Source of the DNA: Anopheles merus
Lineage: Eukaryota > Arthropoda > Insecta > Diptera > Culicidae
Length of the DNA: 64,000 nt
Reading direction: 5' to 3'
Assembly (NCBI RefSeq): GCF_017562075.2
Contig: NC_054082.1
Coordinates: 46,521,832 to 46,585,831 of the forward strand
Part shown: positions 1 through 12,163 of the stretch, one piece after another
Layout: every line of letters starts with the position of its first letter
Numbering within the stretch: the stretch's first letter is position 1
Made by a program: the position numbers and the translations under genes
Notes under the pieces: model-generated
Database searches by the model: none
Seen by the model: the letters and a program-made list of their open reading frames with translations, nothing else
What the model was told of the DNA's origin: nothing

Positions 1-2508
1 CGATACTACATCACGTTCATCGATGACAAGACGAGGCGTATATTCGTTTATTTCCTTAAGACGAAATCTGAAGTAGAAGTTTTCGAAGCCTTCAAGAGAT
101 TCCACGCGATGGCGGAGCGTCAAAGCGGAAGGAAGCTTAAAACACTACGTACAGATAACGGTAAGGAATATATGAACAAATCCCTAACATCCTTCTTGCA
201 GAAAGAGGGCATCCGCCATGAAACTTCGAACGGATACACACCACAGCAAAATGGACTGGCGGAACGTGCCAACAGAACTATTGTGGAAATGGCGCGGTGT
301 TTACTGTTCGAAGGAAACATGACCAAAGGTTTTTGGGCGGAGGCGGTTTCAACAGCAGTTTATCTTATCAATCGTTCTCCTACACGTGGACACAATTTAA
401 CTCCTGAAGAAGCGTGGAATGGAAGAAAACCTGATCTTTCACATCTGCGTGTGTTTGGAACGAAAGCGATGGTAATGATTCCGAAGGAGAAGCGACGTAA
501 ATGGGATCCGAAATCTCATGAGTGCGTTCTGACTGGCTTTGATGAAGAAACGAAAGGATATCGTCTGTACGACCATAAAAAGAAGCAAACGATCATTAGC
601 CGCGAAGTAATTTTTTTAGATGAAGGTTGTTCATCGAACGTGACAGTTACAGCAATGCAAGAGCCAAGAAGAACATTCGTTAGACTGGACATCGAGGAAA
701 CAACTTCAATCCAACCTGTGCAAATCCCGGTTCCCAATTTTGCACCCGATGCTGGATCAGACAGCACGTTGGAAGAAAATGATGCAGAAACGGATGGTGA
801 ACTCGATGAAAGTACGACAGATGACGAAAACAACACTAGTACAGAAACGATGGTACAATCTGAAGACGATTCGAGTGATTTTCTTGGGTTTTCCGGAAGC
901 GATGTCGATGGCTTTGTAGCAGTTGCGTCTGGTATGTACAGTGGAACATATGCTGATCCTGTTTCACACCAAGAAGCACTCGCTAGGGATGATAGCAAAG
1001 AATGGGGGACTGCCATGCAGGAGGAGTATAACGCTCTGATGGAGAACAAAACCTGGACGCTAACTTCGCTCCCGAAAGGAAGACAAGCCATAAAATGCAA
1101 ATGGGTGTATCGGACTAAATGCGATTCATCTGGAAATTTAACTCGATACAAGGCTCGTTTGGTCGTCAAAGGATTCTCACAGCGAAAGGGGGAAGATTAT
1201 GATGAAACGTACGCTCCCGTGGTACGGTATTGTTCGCTGCGATACCTTTTTGCCCTGGCTATCAAGCATGATCTGATGATAGATCAAATGGATGCAGTAA
1301 CAGCATTTCTGCAAGGAGATCTTGATGAAGATATTTACATGGAGCAACCACCTTGCTTCGTTGATGGACAGCGGAAAACGTTGGTATGTAAACTTAACAA
1401 AGCTATTTATGGTTTGAAGCAGGCGAGCCGAGTTTGGAACAACAAACTGGATGCAGCATTACAACGGTTCGGCCTGATACCAACTCAGTACGATCCTTGC
1501 GTGTATGTAGGTAGCGAAGGAGGTAAGATCATTATCGTTGCTATATACGTTGACGACATGATGATTTTTAGCAACGATGTGGCATGGAAAAAGCAGCTGA
1601 AGAAACATCTTTGTAGTTGTTTCCGTATGAAGGATTTAGGAGCAGCACAGCACTGCCTAGGTATAAGGATTCAACGGACAAAAGAAACCATCAAGTTGGA
1701 TCAAGAAATCTACATAGAATCTATTTTAAAGAGGTTCAATATGGATAAATGTAAACCAGTGGCAGTTCCAATGAACAACAGTGAGAAGCTGACCAAGGAA
1801 GAAAGTCCGAAGAGTAACAATGAAACTGCTGCGATGAAAGATGTGCCGTATCAAGAAGCCGTTGGGTGTTTGATGTATTTGGCACAAAGTACTCGACCAG
1901 ACATTCTGTACGCGGTGAACATGCTGAGTCGATTCAACAAAAATCCAGGACAAAAACACTGGTACGGAGTGAAGCATGTTATGCGCTATCTTCGAGGGAC
2001 TTCTAATTTTAAATTGGTTTACAAAAAAAATGTAGATTCGAAAATTATCGGTTACTGTGATGCTGATTGGGGATCTGATCCAGATGAACGAAAATCCACC
2101 ACTGGCAACATCTTTATGGCGCAAGGAGGAGCAATTTCATGGATGTGCAAGAAGCAACCGACGGTAGCCTTATCTACGTGTGAGGCTGAATACATGTCTG
2201 TATCGGCGGCGGTACAGGAAGCCTCATGGTGGCGCGGACTTTCTGCGAAACTGGCGAATGCGGATGAAGTGATTGAAATTCGTTGTGACAATCAAAGCTG
2301 CATTGCGATCGCGAAGAATGGTGGGTATCATCCACGAACGAAACACATTGATATTCGTCACCATTTCATCAAAGATGCTCTCAGCCGTGGGATTGTCACT
2401 CTAGAATATGTTAGCACGGAGGACCAGATTGCAGATGGACTTACTAAACCATTGCAACGGACTAAATTCGAGATTAGTCGCGAGTTAATGGGTATCTCTG
2501 AGGCTTGA
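1..2508 (+). CDS. Copia polyprotein, integrase/RT/RNase H portion (5' partial)
   Basis: The frame is open from base 1; the first in-frame ATG at 109 is internal to the integrase and is not the true start. Integrase catalytic acidic residues are visible in LRTDNGKEY (Asp) and PQQNGLAERAN (Glu). A linker rich in Asp, Glu, Ser and Thr follows (about 780-900). The RT carries KLNKAIYGLKQA and the YVDD active-site motif (about 1549-1560). RNase H shows GYCDADWGSD, CEAEYMS and a late DIRHHF motif. The product would be cleaved to make cDNA in virus-like particles and integrate it. It ends with TGA at 2506-2508, only 7 bp before the LTR, which is usual for copia. The gag and protease parts are off the left edge. 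The high identity to family motifs and lack of lesions are seen directly; activity is inference. Confidence 0.95.
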   Translation, partial: RYYITFIDDKTRRIFVYFLKTKSEVEVFEAFKRFHAMAERQSGRKLKTLRTDNGKEYMNKSLTSFLQKEGIRHETSNGYTPQQNGLAERANRTIVEMARCLLFEGNMTKGFWAEAVSTAVYLINRSPTRGHNLTPEEAWNGRKPDLSHLRVFGTKAMVMIPKEKRRKWDPKSHECVLTGFDEETKGYRLYDHKKKQTIISREVIFLDEGCSSNVTVTAMQEPRRTFVRLDIEETTSIQPVQIPVPNFAPDAGSDSTLEENDAETDGELDESTTDDENNTSTETMVQSEDDSSDFLGFSGSDVDGFVAVASGMYSGTYADPVSHQEALARDDSKEWGTAMQEEYNALMENKTWTLTSLPKGRQAIKCKWVYRTKCDSSGNLTRYKARLVVKGFSQRKGEDYDETYAPVVRYCSLRYLFALAIKHDLMIDQMDAVTAFLQGDLDEDIYMEQPPCFVDGQRKTLVCKLNKAIYGLKQASRVWNNKLDAALQRFGLIPTQYDPCVYVGSEGGKIIIVAIYVDDMMIFSNDVAWKKQLKKHLCSCFRMKDLGAAQHCLGIRIQRTKETIKLDQEIYIESILKRFNMDKCKPVAVPMNNSEKLTKEESPKSNNETAAMKDVPYQEAVGCLMYLAQSTRPDILYAVNMLSRFNKNPGQKHWYGVKHVMRYLRGTSNFKLVYKKNVDSKIIGYCDADWGSDPDERKSTTGNIFMAQGGAISWMCKKQPTVALSTCEAEYMSVSAAVQEASWWRGLSAKLANADEVIEIRCDNQSCIAIAKNGGYHPRTKHIDIRHHFIKDALSRGIVTLEYVSTEDQIADGLTKPLQRTKFEISRELMGISEA

Positions 2509-2515
2509 GGAGGAG

Positions 2516-2685
2516 TGTTGAAGAGCAAGCCTTGAGTAAAATAGTAGGCTATGATTATTAATGTAAGATTCTAGAAATATAGTCTTGTTCCAACCAGCAA
2601 CCTTTACACAGCTACTCTCTACAAGAGAGAGTGCCCGATTCACGGCGTGCCTTGCGAATCAAGGGCTATCAACAGAGTATCAACA
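2516..2685 (+). repeat. 3' LTR of the copia element
   Basis: It begins TGTTGA 8 bp after the polyprotein stop and ends at a matching TCAACA (2680-2685), giving the short inverted termini of an LTR of about 170 bp. A second TCAACA at 2669-2674 is an alternative end (159 bp). Without the 5' LTR the boundary cannot be fixed. Confidence 0.6.
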
Positions 2686-5600
2686 GAACAGAACACGACT
2701 ACGATAACGAGCCTGATTCGTTTATAGAAGGTTGTCTAAAATAGGGTTTCAGATCAGCTGGAGTTGAAGATGTAACGATAACAATCAGAAATTAAGGCAG
2801 GAGTTCCGTTGTGTTACAGTTGGGCATTATATACATTAGACAAGAATGCTTAAATTACGTGTTAAATTGTGGTGTTTGTGGGTTAAATTTTAATACACGC
2901 TTGATTCTTTTGATATTATTTTAGTTGCTTAATCACTTTTGTTATTTCATTTGGTATAATGTATTACTTATAATCAATAAAAATGGAATTCAGTTGAATG
3001 CATCAAATGATCAGTTCTTCAACATCAACGAAGTTTGTGAACGAAGTCACACTGTCAGCATAAATATGTGTCGAAACAGTCCCAGTAGAGAGTTCATCAT
3101 TTTGGGGCATTAATTGGTTACAGAGTGTTGCCCATACGCACACTCGGCACATGGAATAGTCCACGAAACGCTATAATAAACGCACCTGCCATCTGAAGGT
3201 CGTGTTATAACAGAATTCATTTCCAATTTTAAAAACCATTTAATAATTCCATCAACAAATGGATAACATGCGTCTTTTTCTTTAGAGATGATGAAATCGA
3301 GATATGTGAGAGCAGATAATAAAAGTATCATTACGTTATAGTGACGCTTGACTTATTTCAAAGAGCATATGAGTTAACGCAATGAGTTAACTATGAGCAT
3401 ATGAGTTAACTGCTTATGGAAGATCAGCATAGTAATGTGACACCATCATGACGAACAAGAGAGGTTTGACCATGAATTATCTACGGGAAACATTCCTCTA
3501 GTAACTCGATATAAAGTGGCAAATGATGTATTTATTGTGAATCTGTTAAAGATAATCGTTCATCGTATTTGAATAGTGACGTGATTGATCAGTTTGATAG
3601 AAAATGTTGTTGAACGTGAACATAGTTGAATAGAACAAGATGTTGTTGGATATTGTAAAAAAATGTGTAACGCCACTGCATGATATAAATAAACGCGTTA
3701 GAATTAATAACGATGAAAGCTACCGATTAAAGTTATCTTATATGATAGAATTCATTGTATGTCTGAAGAAGCACCTCATGAAGTCTTCGGTGTGATGGAA
3801 ATGAAATAGATACATTCATTAGGGTGGAATTCTTTCCATCATGTGCAGTGCTGCTAGTAATGGACAGCTATCTTTTGTTCACTTGCGGTAATCCGATACG
3901 AAACGCAAAGCCTAGACAGTGACTTCGCCTTTAACCCCCCGATATTATGGTACCTCGCGCCAGGATCGCTCTCAGAATGTATCAGAAAGGCTTCCCAATT
4001 ATGGCGCGCCAACACTAGTATTGTTAAAAAGTCATATGAACCTTCTGCTACTGGTGGAGGTTTCTCTGTCCTGTTATTCAACCGGATCATCTTCGTCTTC
4101 TTTTGACGCTGTTGGTGAAAGAAATACCCGAACAAGACACTCTTTTACACCGTCGTATTGTACAGTGTATCAAGTTTCCCAATTCGTCGTTGCATGATGC
4201 AGTTTGAGTTATTCCTTCCAGTTCCACTGTAAGTAAACGGCAGTGAAAAAAAGATGTCCCGCACAGTGTGGTTTAAGAAAGCTATATAAATGTTCATCAT
4301 GATAAGCAAATCAAAGGCAAATTTTGCTCTCGCTTTCATTACGCCACTCATTTCTGCTTTTGTAGCGAACGAGCAGGATTTACATTTCGATGAAGTCCAG
4401 ATATATCTTGTCTCTTTCGACATAGAAGGGCCTCATTTGAATAACAATCATCTTCAACGCATAGCATCAAAAAGTGCAAAAGGGAACCCAATGTACTGAA
4501 AGTTTTATAGTGTTTTTTTTGTATAAATAAAGGAAACATGATTTAGATTTATTCTTTTGTATTGGTTTCCATTTGTATAACATTACTCCACTTAAAAAAA
4601 ATCCTGCAAGTATACTGACGACGAATTGTTGTATAGAATGGGGAACGTGTGAAATTTAAAGTTGAAAAGTATTGAAATTTTCAACAATGTTCACCATTAA
4701 TGAAACTGTTTTCTTTATACTTGAATATACTTGTGTACAAGTTGTCAAAGGCGATGTTTTAGTGAACAAACTGTTGATCGAAACCCTATGCAATAATGTA
4801 TTGCGAGGTAAGAGGTAATGAAAACTATCAGTAAGGAAATGTAGAACACTTTCCTTTTTACTATTGTACGAAAATCAACGTTTCTCTCTTTTTGCTTTAA
4901 AACAATAACACAATGTACATTTCTCGCCATTTCCAAAGCGATGAAAAATGAATTCCGTATTCGACACAAACAATTCGATGGCCGGAAAATAAAAAGAAGT
5001 ACAATTAGTATAATGCTTTTTTGGCTTTTTTTGTTTCGCATCACTGTTACTCTAATTGTAATGAGAGTTTTCCTGCACCGGAAACCTGATGGATGGGCGT
5101 GAAATGATGATCTCTGCCTTCTGTGGTCTGCCATGTCACAGTTTGGGTCCACCAATTGAAATATTGTGCTGAGCTCTTGTTTCGCAAATTCGCTCGATTC
5201 CCTAGTGAGAATCTATTTGTATCGGCCATTTGTAGCTTATTTCGTGATGGAATGGTTTGGATGGAAATGAGTCTTTGATTTTATCTACTTTAGAGGAAAA
5301 GCAAAAAACGAGGGAAACAATGACCATCCTCCTTCTGGTAAATAATGTTTCCGGACCAATCTTTTGTTTTGTACGGTAGCAGAAGCAGAACTGACAATCC
5401 GCACGGAGTGTGGAAAAAGTGAAAAGCGAAATTTGTACCCAATATCACACAAACTGTAGTACAGCAAAACGATGAGCGATGAAATTTAAATTGGGAAGCA
5501 AATTATCGTTATACCATCTTTGAAGGGCAATGGGAAAAAGAAATAATGGCGAATTTCACGGTACAAATTACCATCTTTATTTGCGTAGCGTTTGTGGGAC

Positions 5601-8600
5601 AGAGCACTTTTGATACAGCGGCTATAGTGGTTGTAAAGGTGAAAGTATTTAAGCAGTATGCGTTATATATAACGTTGAAAATACTGCGACAGGGGCCCTT
5701 CACGATTCTAGTCAGTTTTTTTGTATAGAGTTTGACAGTTGGACGCTGGAAATCATGTAAACAATCCATACAAAACCACACATAAAACTAGCCTTCAATT
5801 TTCAGTCTAGATTATTCTAGCCACAAAGCTAGAATTAGATTCGAGTACCTGCTCGAAAAATGGCAAAACAAGGTGTTGTTTACATTTATCCCAAGGTGCA
5901 TTAAAGAGATCAGGTGATGGAATCCAGAATCAAAGTGTATGTAATCCAGGTGGTTTCATAGCATGTATTTTATAACCAAATTTGAATATCACTTTTTGAC
6001 AGGATGGGTGAAAACTTTTGTTCAAATAAGCTTTCTGGAAGCTTGACGAATACACAAAACACTCTTAAAATTTTCATTCAGAAACAGAAGCGATAAAAAT
6101 CAGCCTTCTAAATTCATACACCTTAGGATAAGCCCACCTGTATATTATACCCACTTAGATAGCTGCTCGAAAACTGCTGTTCATTGCAAACAGCTGACAG
6201 GCTGAAATGTCAGTCTACGAACTTAAAACGGAAAGGGCTTCAAAGACAGAGAAAATCAGAGACAAATTTTATAAAAAACCGTGTAAATCCAATTATTTTT
6301 TAAAAAGCGATTAAATGTATTGAAATCATTGCATAAATATATTTTTAAACATAACTAGCAATATTCTCTAGTAGAGTCGTGTCATGAAACTGATCAACCC
6401 CTAATGTTATGCTCCCACAATGGTTCTAAATAGACACATGGCATGAGATGCCAGAGATGTTTTTTCACACTATAACTTACCCGATTGTCCTGAAAGTGTT
6501 CAATTTGTAATCAAAGCTAGATGGAAGAATGATGTTAATTATTTTTCGATATCAAACGAAGGTGTCATCATGTACAGGCTGATTTGCTCCGGACATTCAT
6601 GACGTCAATTGGAAAGAAAAAAAAACTTTCCACCGTTTACGTAGTGTTCTTTTGGCGCAAAAGAATGTTCGAGATGGTTGCTCGACGTCTTTCCACAGAT
6701 TGATCTGCCAATTGGCGGTTTCTCGCTTTGAGTTTCGCTAATTGATACAACCAATTTGAGGATGTATTGTTATGTCGCCTGCAGGGTCAGTCTTGCCTCA
6801 TAGATATTTCATACCAAATTGCAGCAGTGACACCCGTCACATGATAGGCACATATGTAGCAATAAATGATTGGCCTGTCAGTGCACCGGGTGCAAAAGCA
6901 TCACTTTCTAACAAACCGGCCAACAACAGCGTCCAACGTTGACGTTATTGCAAACCGATCATTACCTGTACATGCTCGTAAACATGTCCATTTGAGAAAT
7001 CGAGCTTAATGTTAAGTTCATGGCTTGCGTAGCTTCCATCCTCCAGGGCTGAGAGTACGTTATCCCAGCAAAGGTAGAGCAACCAAACAGTTGACATTTC
7101 ATTCGCATAACACATTTGTCTCTCTCACTCTCTCGTCTGAGATGAAGTATTGCTCCTTGCGGGTTCAGTTAGAGTTCGCTGGCCGCTGATGCACAACGCC
7201 AAACCGCTTAAAACAAGATGAGCTGCGGCGTGCGAGCAGAGGGTAACAACATCCGAACCGCGGTCGACCTTTTGGCCTGCCCCATCCATGACTCGTTTGG
7301 CAGCTGTGCTTGGATGGACATGTCGAAACGAAAAGTGAAAGTCTTGCATATATGATTGCCCAAACCAAAGCTGAGGATGCTGGGAGGGTGGGTAGCACCG
7401 CTTCCATGGGTCAGTTATTAGCGGGGAAGGTGGTGAACCTTGCGTGAAGCAATGGACTCCTCTGGAGCAGATTCCGCTGTGTATGGAATGTATGGATCAA
7501 TTGGTGGAGGGATGTCTATTGCGGAGGAAAACGTCGTTGTGCCGTAGGTGATAATTTAAGGCACACGCTGCTAAACGTGCTGTGCATCTGCATTGGGGCA
7601 ATTGGGAAGATACACTGTACCGACTGCGGCAGCAATCCGTAATCGGTTTGCCCTAGAGGGTATTTTTGTAACGAGTTTGTAAACGTACAATCACCTACCA
7701 TCACCTAGCCCGTGAAGGGGAATTAATATCCCAACGCCATCCGGTGCCCATTATCTGCATTATTGGGTTTTAACCGAAATCTTGAAATCTTTTCTATTCA
7801 TCCTGTTTACTACTTTTTTTTATCTCCGCCTCTTCAGGTAAAGTCACAGCCAGCAACATCCAAGGTGTGGGGAACGAGGTGCAAGGTTTTTTTGTAATTC
7901 AGCATCATCATCGAGGTTCAGGTATCATGATACTGTGATGAGGGTTTTTTATTCCTTTACTTTGAGTCTAAACTCTCAGTTTTTACAGAATACGCTATAC
8001 CTTTTATTATCTCAAGAAACGATAGCGTCATCAAATGCTTCTTCTTTGTCATACAGTGGAAGGTCCATCATTCCAGCCGAGCCGAGTATCGCGCCCCAAG
8101 TCTTATCTTGATAAAAAGAAGTTTACCCAGTTTATAGCTAACTATCACTTGCCATTGCTGGCTACTCAGTCTATAGCCTACGGAGGCATCCTTTCTCTAC
8201 GCGGGTTTGCAGTTTTTCCTGGCAGAAAAGCTCTCCATTAGAGAAGACAGGGAAATAGTGACATTATTCGCATTAGCGCGTTGATTTTTCTTTCAACGGT
8301 TGCCTTTTCGTTAGTGTTCACTTTCTTCTCATAGAAATCGAATGGAGGTTTGTAAGCCCCACTCATCGCGAGTATGCAGGAAGCGACCATTGCGGAGTCC
8401 GGTTTGAACACTTTCGGTTTTTAATCCCTCATCCAAGTTGTTCGCCACATCAGCCAGCCGGCGTCTGGTATTGGCTTATCGTCCGGAGGCTCCTGCTGTA
8501 ATCTAACGTCTGTCTGTCTGCCTGCACAATTGTGAATCGGCGAGGTATTATTTTCATTATTTATATGCGTGAGGTTTTTTCGCAATTTTTGTGAAACTTT

Positions 8601-8855
8601 CTAGAAAGCTTGATATGGATGATGGATAAAAGAAGCATGAAAGTATCTGGCAGATGAAAACATCAAGATTTTCAAAAAGAGCCCATAGGATTTGGTTATA
8701 TGTTTTCGGTATTAATTTGGTTTCTTTATTAATATAGTTATTAATTCATAAAGGATTATTAAAGTTTTATTAATATAATTATAAATAAATTAATATTTTC
8801 TTTATTCAAATTAGCGTTATTACTGCCTCATTCGTATTTTATATGATGGTGTTGT
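2686..8855. other. Spacer without a recognisable gene
   Basis: All open frames here are short (under 140 codons), AT-rich, lack recognisable domains and are not linked by convincing splice sites. A small direct repeat of a GAGCATATGAGTTAAC-like unit occurs at about 3364-3411. The rest reads as intergenic or regulatory DNA. A role as upstream control DNA for Csk is possible but unproved. Confidence 0.6.
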
Positions 8856-8905
8856 TTCTTACGGACTAATTAATAGCCTAAAGGCTATTAATTAGTCCGT
8901 AAGAA
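8856..8905. repeat. Perfect 50-bp palindrome (24-bp arms, 2-nt loop)
   Basis: The left arm 8856-8879 is the exact reverse complement of the right arm 8882-8905, separated by AA. The next base pair outside the arms mismatches. It lies in an AT-rich stretch with no nearby gene. It could be a hairpin precursor, a relic of a MITE or a cruciform-forming site. Confidence 0.9.
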
Positions 8906-9838
8906 TAGCTTACTATTTGTTCACATCTTTCAAACCATACATTCCTTTCTTTCAACATACAAAACAACATCGGCTTCCAATGAGCTCTGCTCTGACTTTT
9001 CTTGTAACGCTAAATCACACGACACATATTCACTAAACCTCCGGCAAAGGAAGCCGTCGACATTAGTACAAAACGCGTATATGACGAGGGTCTTGGTGTG
9101 ACTATTAAATGGTCGATTCCGGTTTTTCACTAGACCGGAAGTCGGTTCCATCGTGATGAAGGCAAGACCGGTTCCTACTGTTTTTTTTTTTCTCTTGCAA
9201 AGAAAGTGTGAGTGGTCAGCAAGTGAAATTGTTTATAAATGTAAGACGACGACGACCTGTCCTCACCCGGTCTGTTCTGCAGCAGCTCTGGAACACAGGT
9301 GTAACCTTAGTTTTTTATTATTATTATTATTATTATCTAAAACTGGTTGTGCTCTTCACTCACAACTAGGCACGTCTAGTAAGATTTTGCGGCGGAGGTT
9401 CGCTTTCGTTCCGCAAACGAAACAAGTTGTAAGGTGGGTGAAAAATAGTTGAAAATGATCGATACTCTTCTGCCGCACGGTCGCTTCGAGCAAGCGCTTC
9501 CCACAGCTGGTGGCTGGTTTTCACAACCGTATCTTGTTTTTCCCGATTTGACGAAGGAGGCCTAGCGTGTTTGCTCCAGTTTCCAGTTCCACTAGTTTCT
9601 CGAGCTCGCGGGGGATGTACAGCTAAGAAAAGTTGATCTTCCAAACAAACTAGTGCGAGTCTCTCTCGGTGCTAGAAGTGCTAGCTTTATTTCTGCGCCA
9701 GTTATGATTGTGCTGTGATTCGCGATCGTTCGACACACGTGTGCCAGCGGTGTTTTTGCGGTTGCTGCGCTGATTTTGACGAGTACCGCTAGACGAATAC
9801 AGTGTGCGTTATGATGGTTATGATGGACCATTGTTATG

Positions 9839-9896
9839 ATGGATTTCGAGTGTATCATCACAGTGTGGAGACCGTGCGTCGAGTTTCTGGATTTAG
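9839..9896 (+). CDS. Possible first coding exon of Csk (19 codons, low confidence)
   Basis: The large Csk exon at 22353 starts at a 3' splice site and needs one nucleotide from an upstream exon. Here an ATG (9839; another ATG at 9836 is in frame) opens a short frame ending TTA-G before a GTAGGC donor at 9897. It leaves exactly one base, which with the AT at 22353 gives a GAT codon. The stretch just upstream (about 9640-9838) looks like an insect 5' leader, with several short upstream ATGs. The matching phase would occur by chance one time in three, and the intron would be about 12.5 kb. Transcript evidence is needed. Confidence 0.25.
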
Positions 9897-12033
9897 GTAG
9901 GCATCGATCGGTAGATCTGCGCTCATTAAACCCGGTTTTGGGGAATGGAAGTAAGTAAGAAGCACAGTAAGCAATACAGGATACAAACAGGATACATAGG
10001 ATACAAATGTATAGGAAAAAAGCTCCATGTATGTGTTCAAAAGTTATGAAGTATCGAATGTTTTAAACAATTTAGAGAGTTCGTTGCCCAAAAGTATTCT
10101 TAATAGTGATGTACAAGATCAGAAAAAAACACCGAACTGCGAGTCAATGCGTACCTTGGGCATCAACGATCACCGGATATGGCCAAGGAAGTTCACGCCT
10201 CTCATAGTAGTGGCGGATTAATCGATTTCGATAAAATGTGCGTTTCTCCAAGCAATGTGTTCGAAAGATACTGGAAAAAAACTAGCCGAAACTGCCGTCC
10301 GATGGAGGTATCTCTATATTATCCTACCCATAGCGTGATCAAGCTCGCGCATTTTGTAATTCATTTCATCATCTTTCAAATGGCTCCAGTTTTTGTTCCT
10401 TCCTTTTGGTGAAGCGTCACCCTTACAGTTTCCTAACGTTCGCTGGAGGCTACCAGACAAAGGTCAGTCCGTTGAGCAGCGTAACGAAGCGTTTACTGTG
10501 TAACGGTGTACCCCACTGGCCGGTCCGTCTCCCGCAGATGGTGGTGTCTCATTGTTCGATCATCTGGTGAGCGCGTTAATGTACCCCGTGTTAGCGAAAG
10601 TGAACACCGGGTGAAGATGAGAAAAACCCTTTCGAGACATCCAATTGATGGCAAAAAAGGTTAAAAATTGAAAGGCCATTTTAATAGAGCTTTCTGGTTG
10701 AGCGATACGGCAACGAGCGATGAGCCATGGTTATGGATGGCCGTCTACTGCTCTTCATTGATCGGTCGGTGCCCTTCTCCATGGCGGAAGATTTATGTAG
10801 AGTTTCTGTTGATAATTGTTTTCAGGCTCAAACACTAGTTACTTCTTTTTTGGTAAAAGTAGTGCATGTTTGGAGGACTTAATTATCTAATGGTTGTTGT
10901 TGAATTTTTTTCTAATTGTTCAACGGAAAATCAATCCTCTTTTTAAAAAAGGGGTTTTGTAATTGTTCACGTAAAACGTGTGATAAATATTGGAATTTGT
11001 TGTGCTCTCATTCAATTTTTAAATAGCAATTTTCTCTAAGCGTTCATAGTTCACAAAACGTTATATCCATATTCCAATTAGACTTCTTCTATCCGAACAA
11101 GATTGATTGATAACACTGGTTAGAAAATGATAAACGTACACCAAAACATAACATCCGGACATTACGGTGCATCATAGAGCCTGGCTACCAAACACCCACT
11201 CTCGTTACGTGCACACATGTTCGCAGAGGTGTTGTTTGGTTGATTTCCTGATAGAAACCACCTTCCAACCATTATGTGCGATCGATGTTTACAGTCCCCC
11301 GTCCGGGTGGTGGGCCATGGCAATGCAACCGATTGTAAAGCGATATGAAGCAATTTCGATAATTATACGTTTGGATTGCGAATGGTTTCGTTGCGAAGAA
11401 AAAATCGCTACCACCCATACGTGTTCGACCTTTGGCAAAACAATTCCTGCTGTCCTCCGCCGCCCTACTGTGTCTGCCACTGTGTACAATCATTTGTGAT
11501 CATTCCCGGAATGGTGCTCTCTAATAGAGAGGGAAAGCGGTAAAAAAACACCTGATATACTAGCCCACTAAACCGAGAGAGAGAGAGCAAACGTGCCCGA
11601 GCTTCGTTTGTACAACATAAACGTTTGGGCAAGAAGGAAGCGAACGCATGACGCTAATGATAAGGCGTCGCTAATAATAATTGGTTCAAAAAGGAGCTAA
11701 CCTCTTCGGTTGGGGTACTTTTACTCCGACAGCCACGACGGACGCTTTGCACGAAGTGGAAACGAAATAAAATGGTCAGTAATGGTAGAGACGTTTGTTT
11801 TTTCCCCAAAGAATAATATGATCAATTGCTACTCCTTCCAAACTGCTGTGTCCTCATAAACGTTGTGCGCGGTTGGTAACTCTATTTTTGCGCCGTCCGT
11901 CATTACCGGAATGAAAGATTGGAGAGGAGAGTGGGCGCCCTCACTTGGATGCTCACAGCACGCAAGCTTCTGATGCTCAATTAGGTGTGCAAAAGCTTCG
12001 CTTTCATTCACTTTCACTGCTTAGGGTACGGTA

Positions 12034-12163
<130 letters not shown>

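Larger units (their letters stand above)
1..2685 (+). mobile_element. Ty1/copia LTR retrotransposon, 3' part (truncated by window edge)
   Basis: The window opens inside the integrase of a Ty1/copia element and runs through reverse transcriptase and RNase H to a 3' LTR. The domain order integrase, then RT, then RNase H is diagnostic of Copia as opposed to Gypsy or BEL. The frame is open from base 1 to the stop at 2508. A purine-rich run (GAGGAGGAG type) sits directly after the stop and before the LTR and is a good polypurine-tract candidate. The 5' LTR, gag, protease and target-site duplication lie outside the window, so age and completeness cannot be judged. No frameshift or stop is visible in the part present, so the copy may be young. 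Confidence 0.93.

Noticed and set aside
516..1169. A 217-codon minus-strand frame within the copia element
   Set aside because: Antisense shadow of the polyprotein linker, Ser-rich with no domain.
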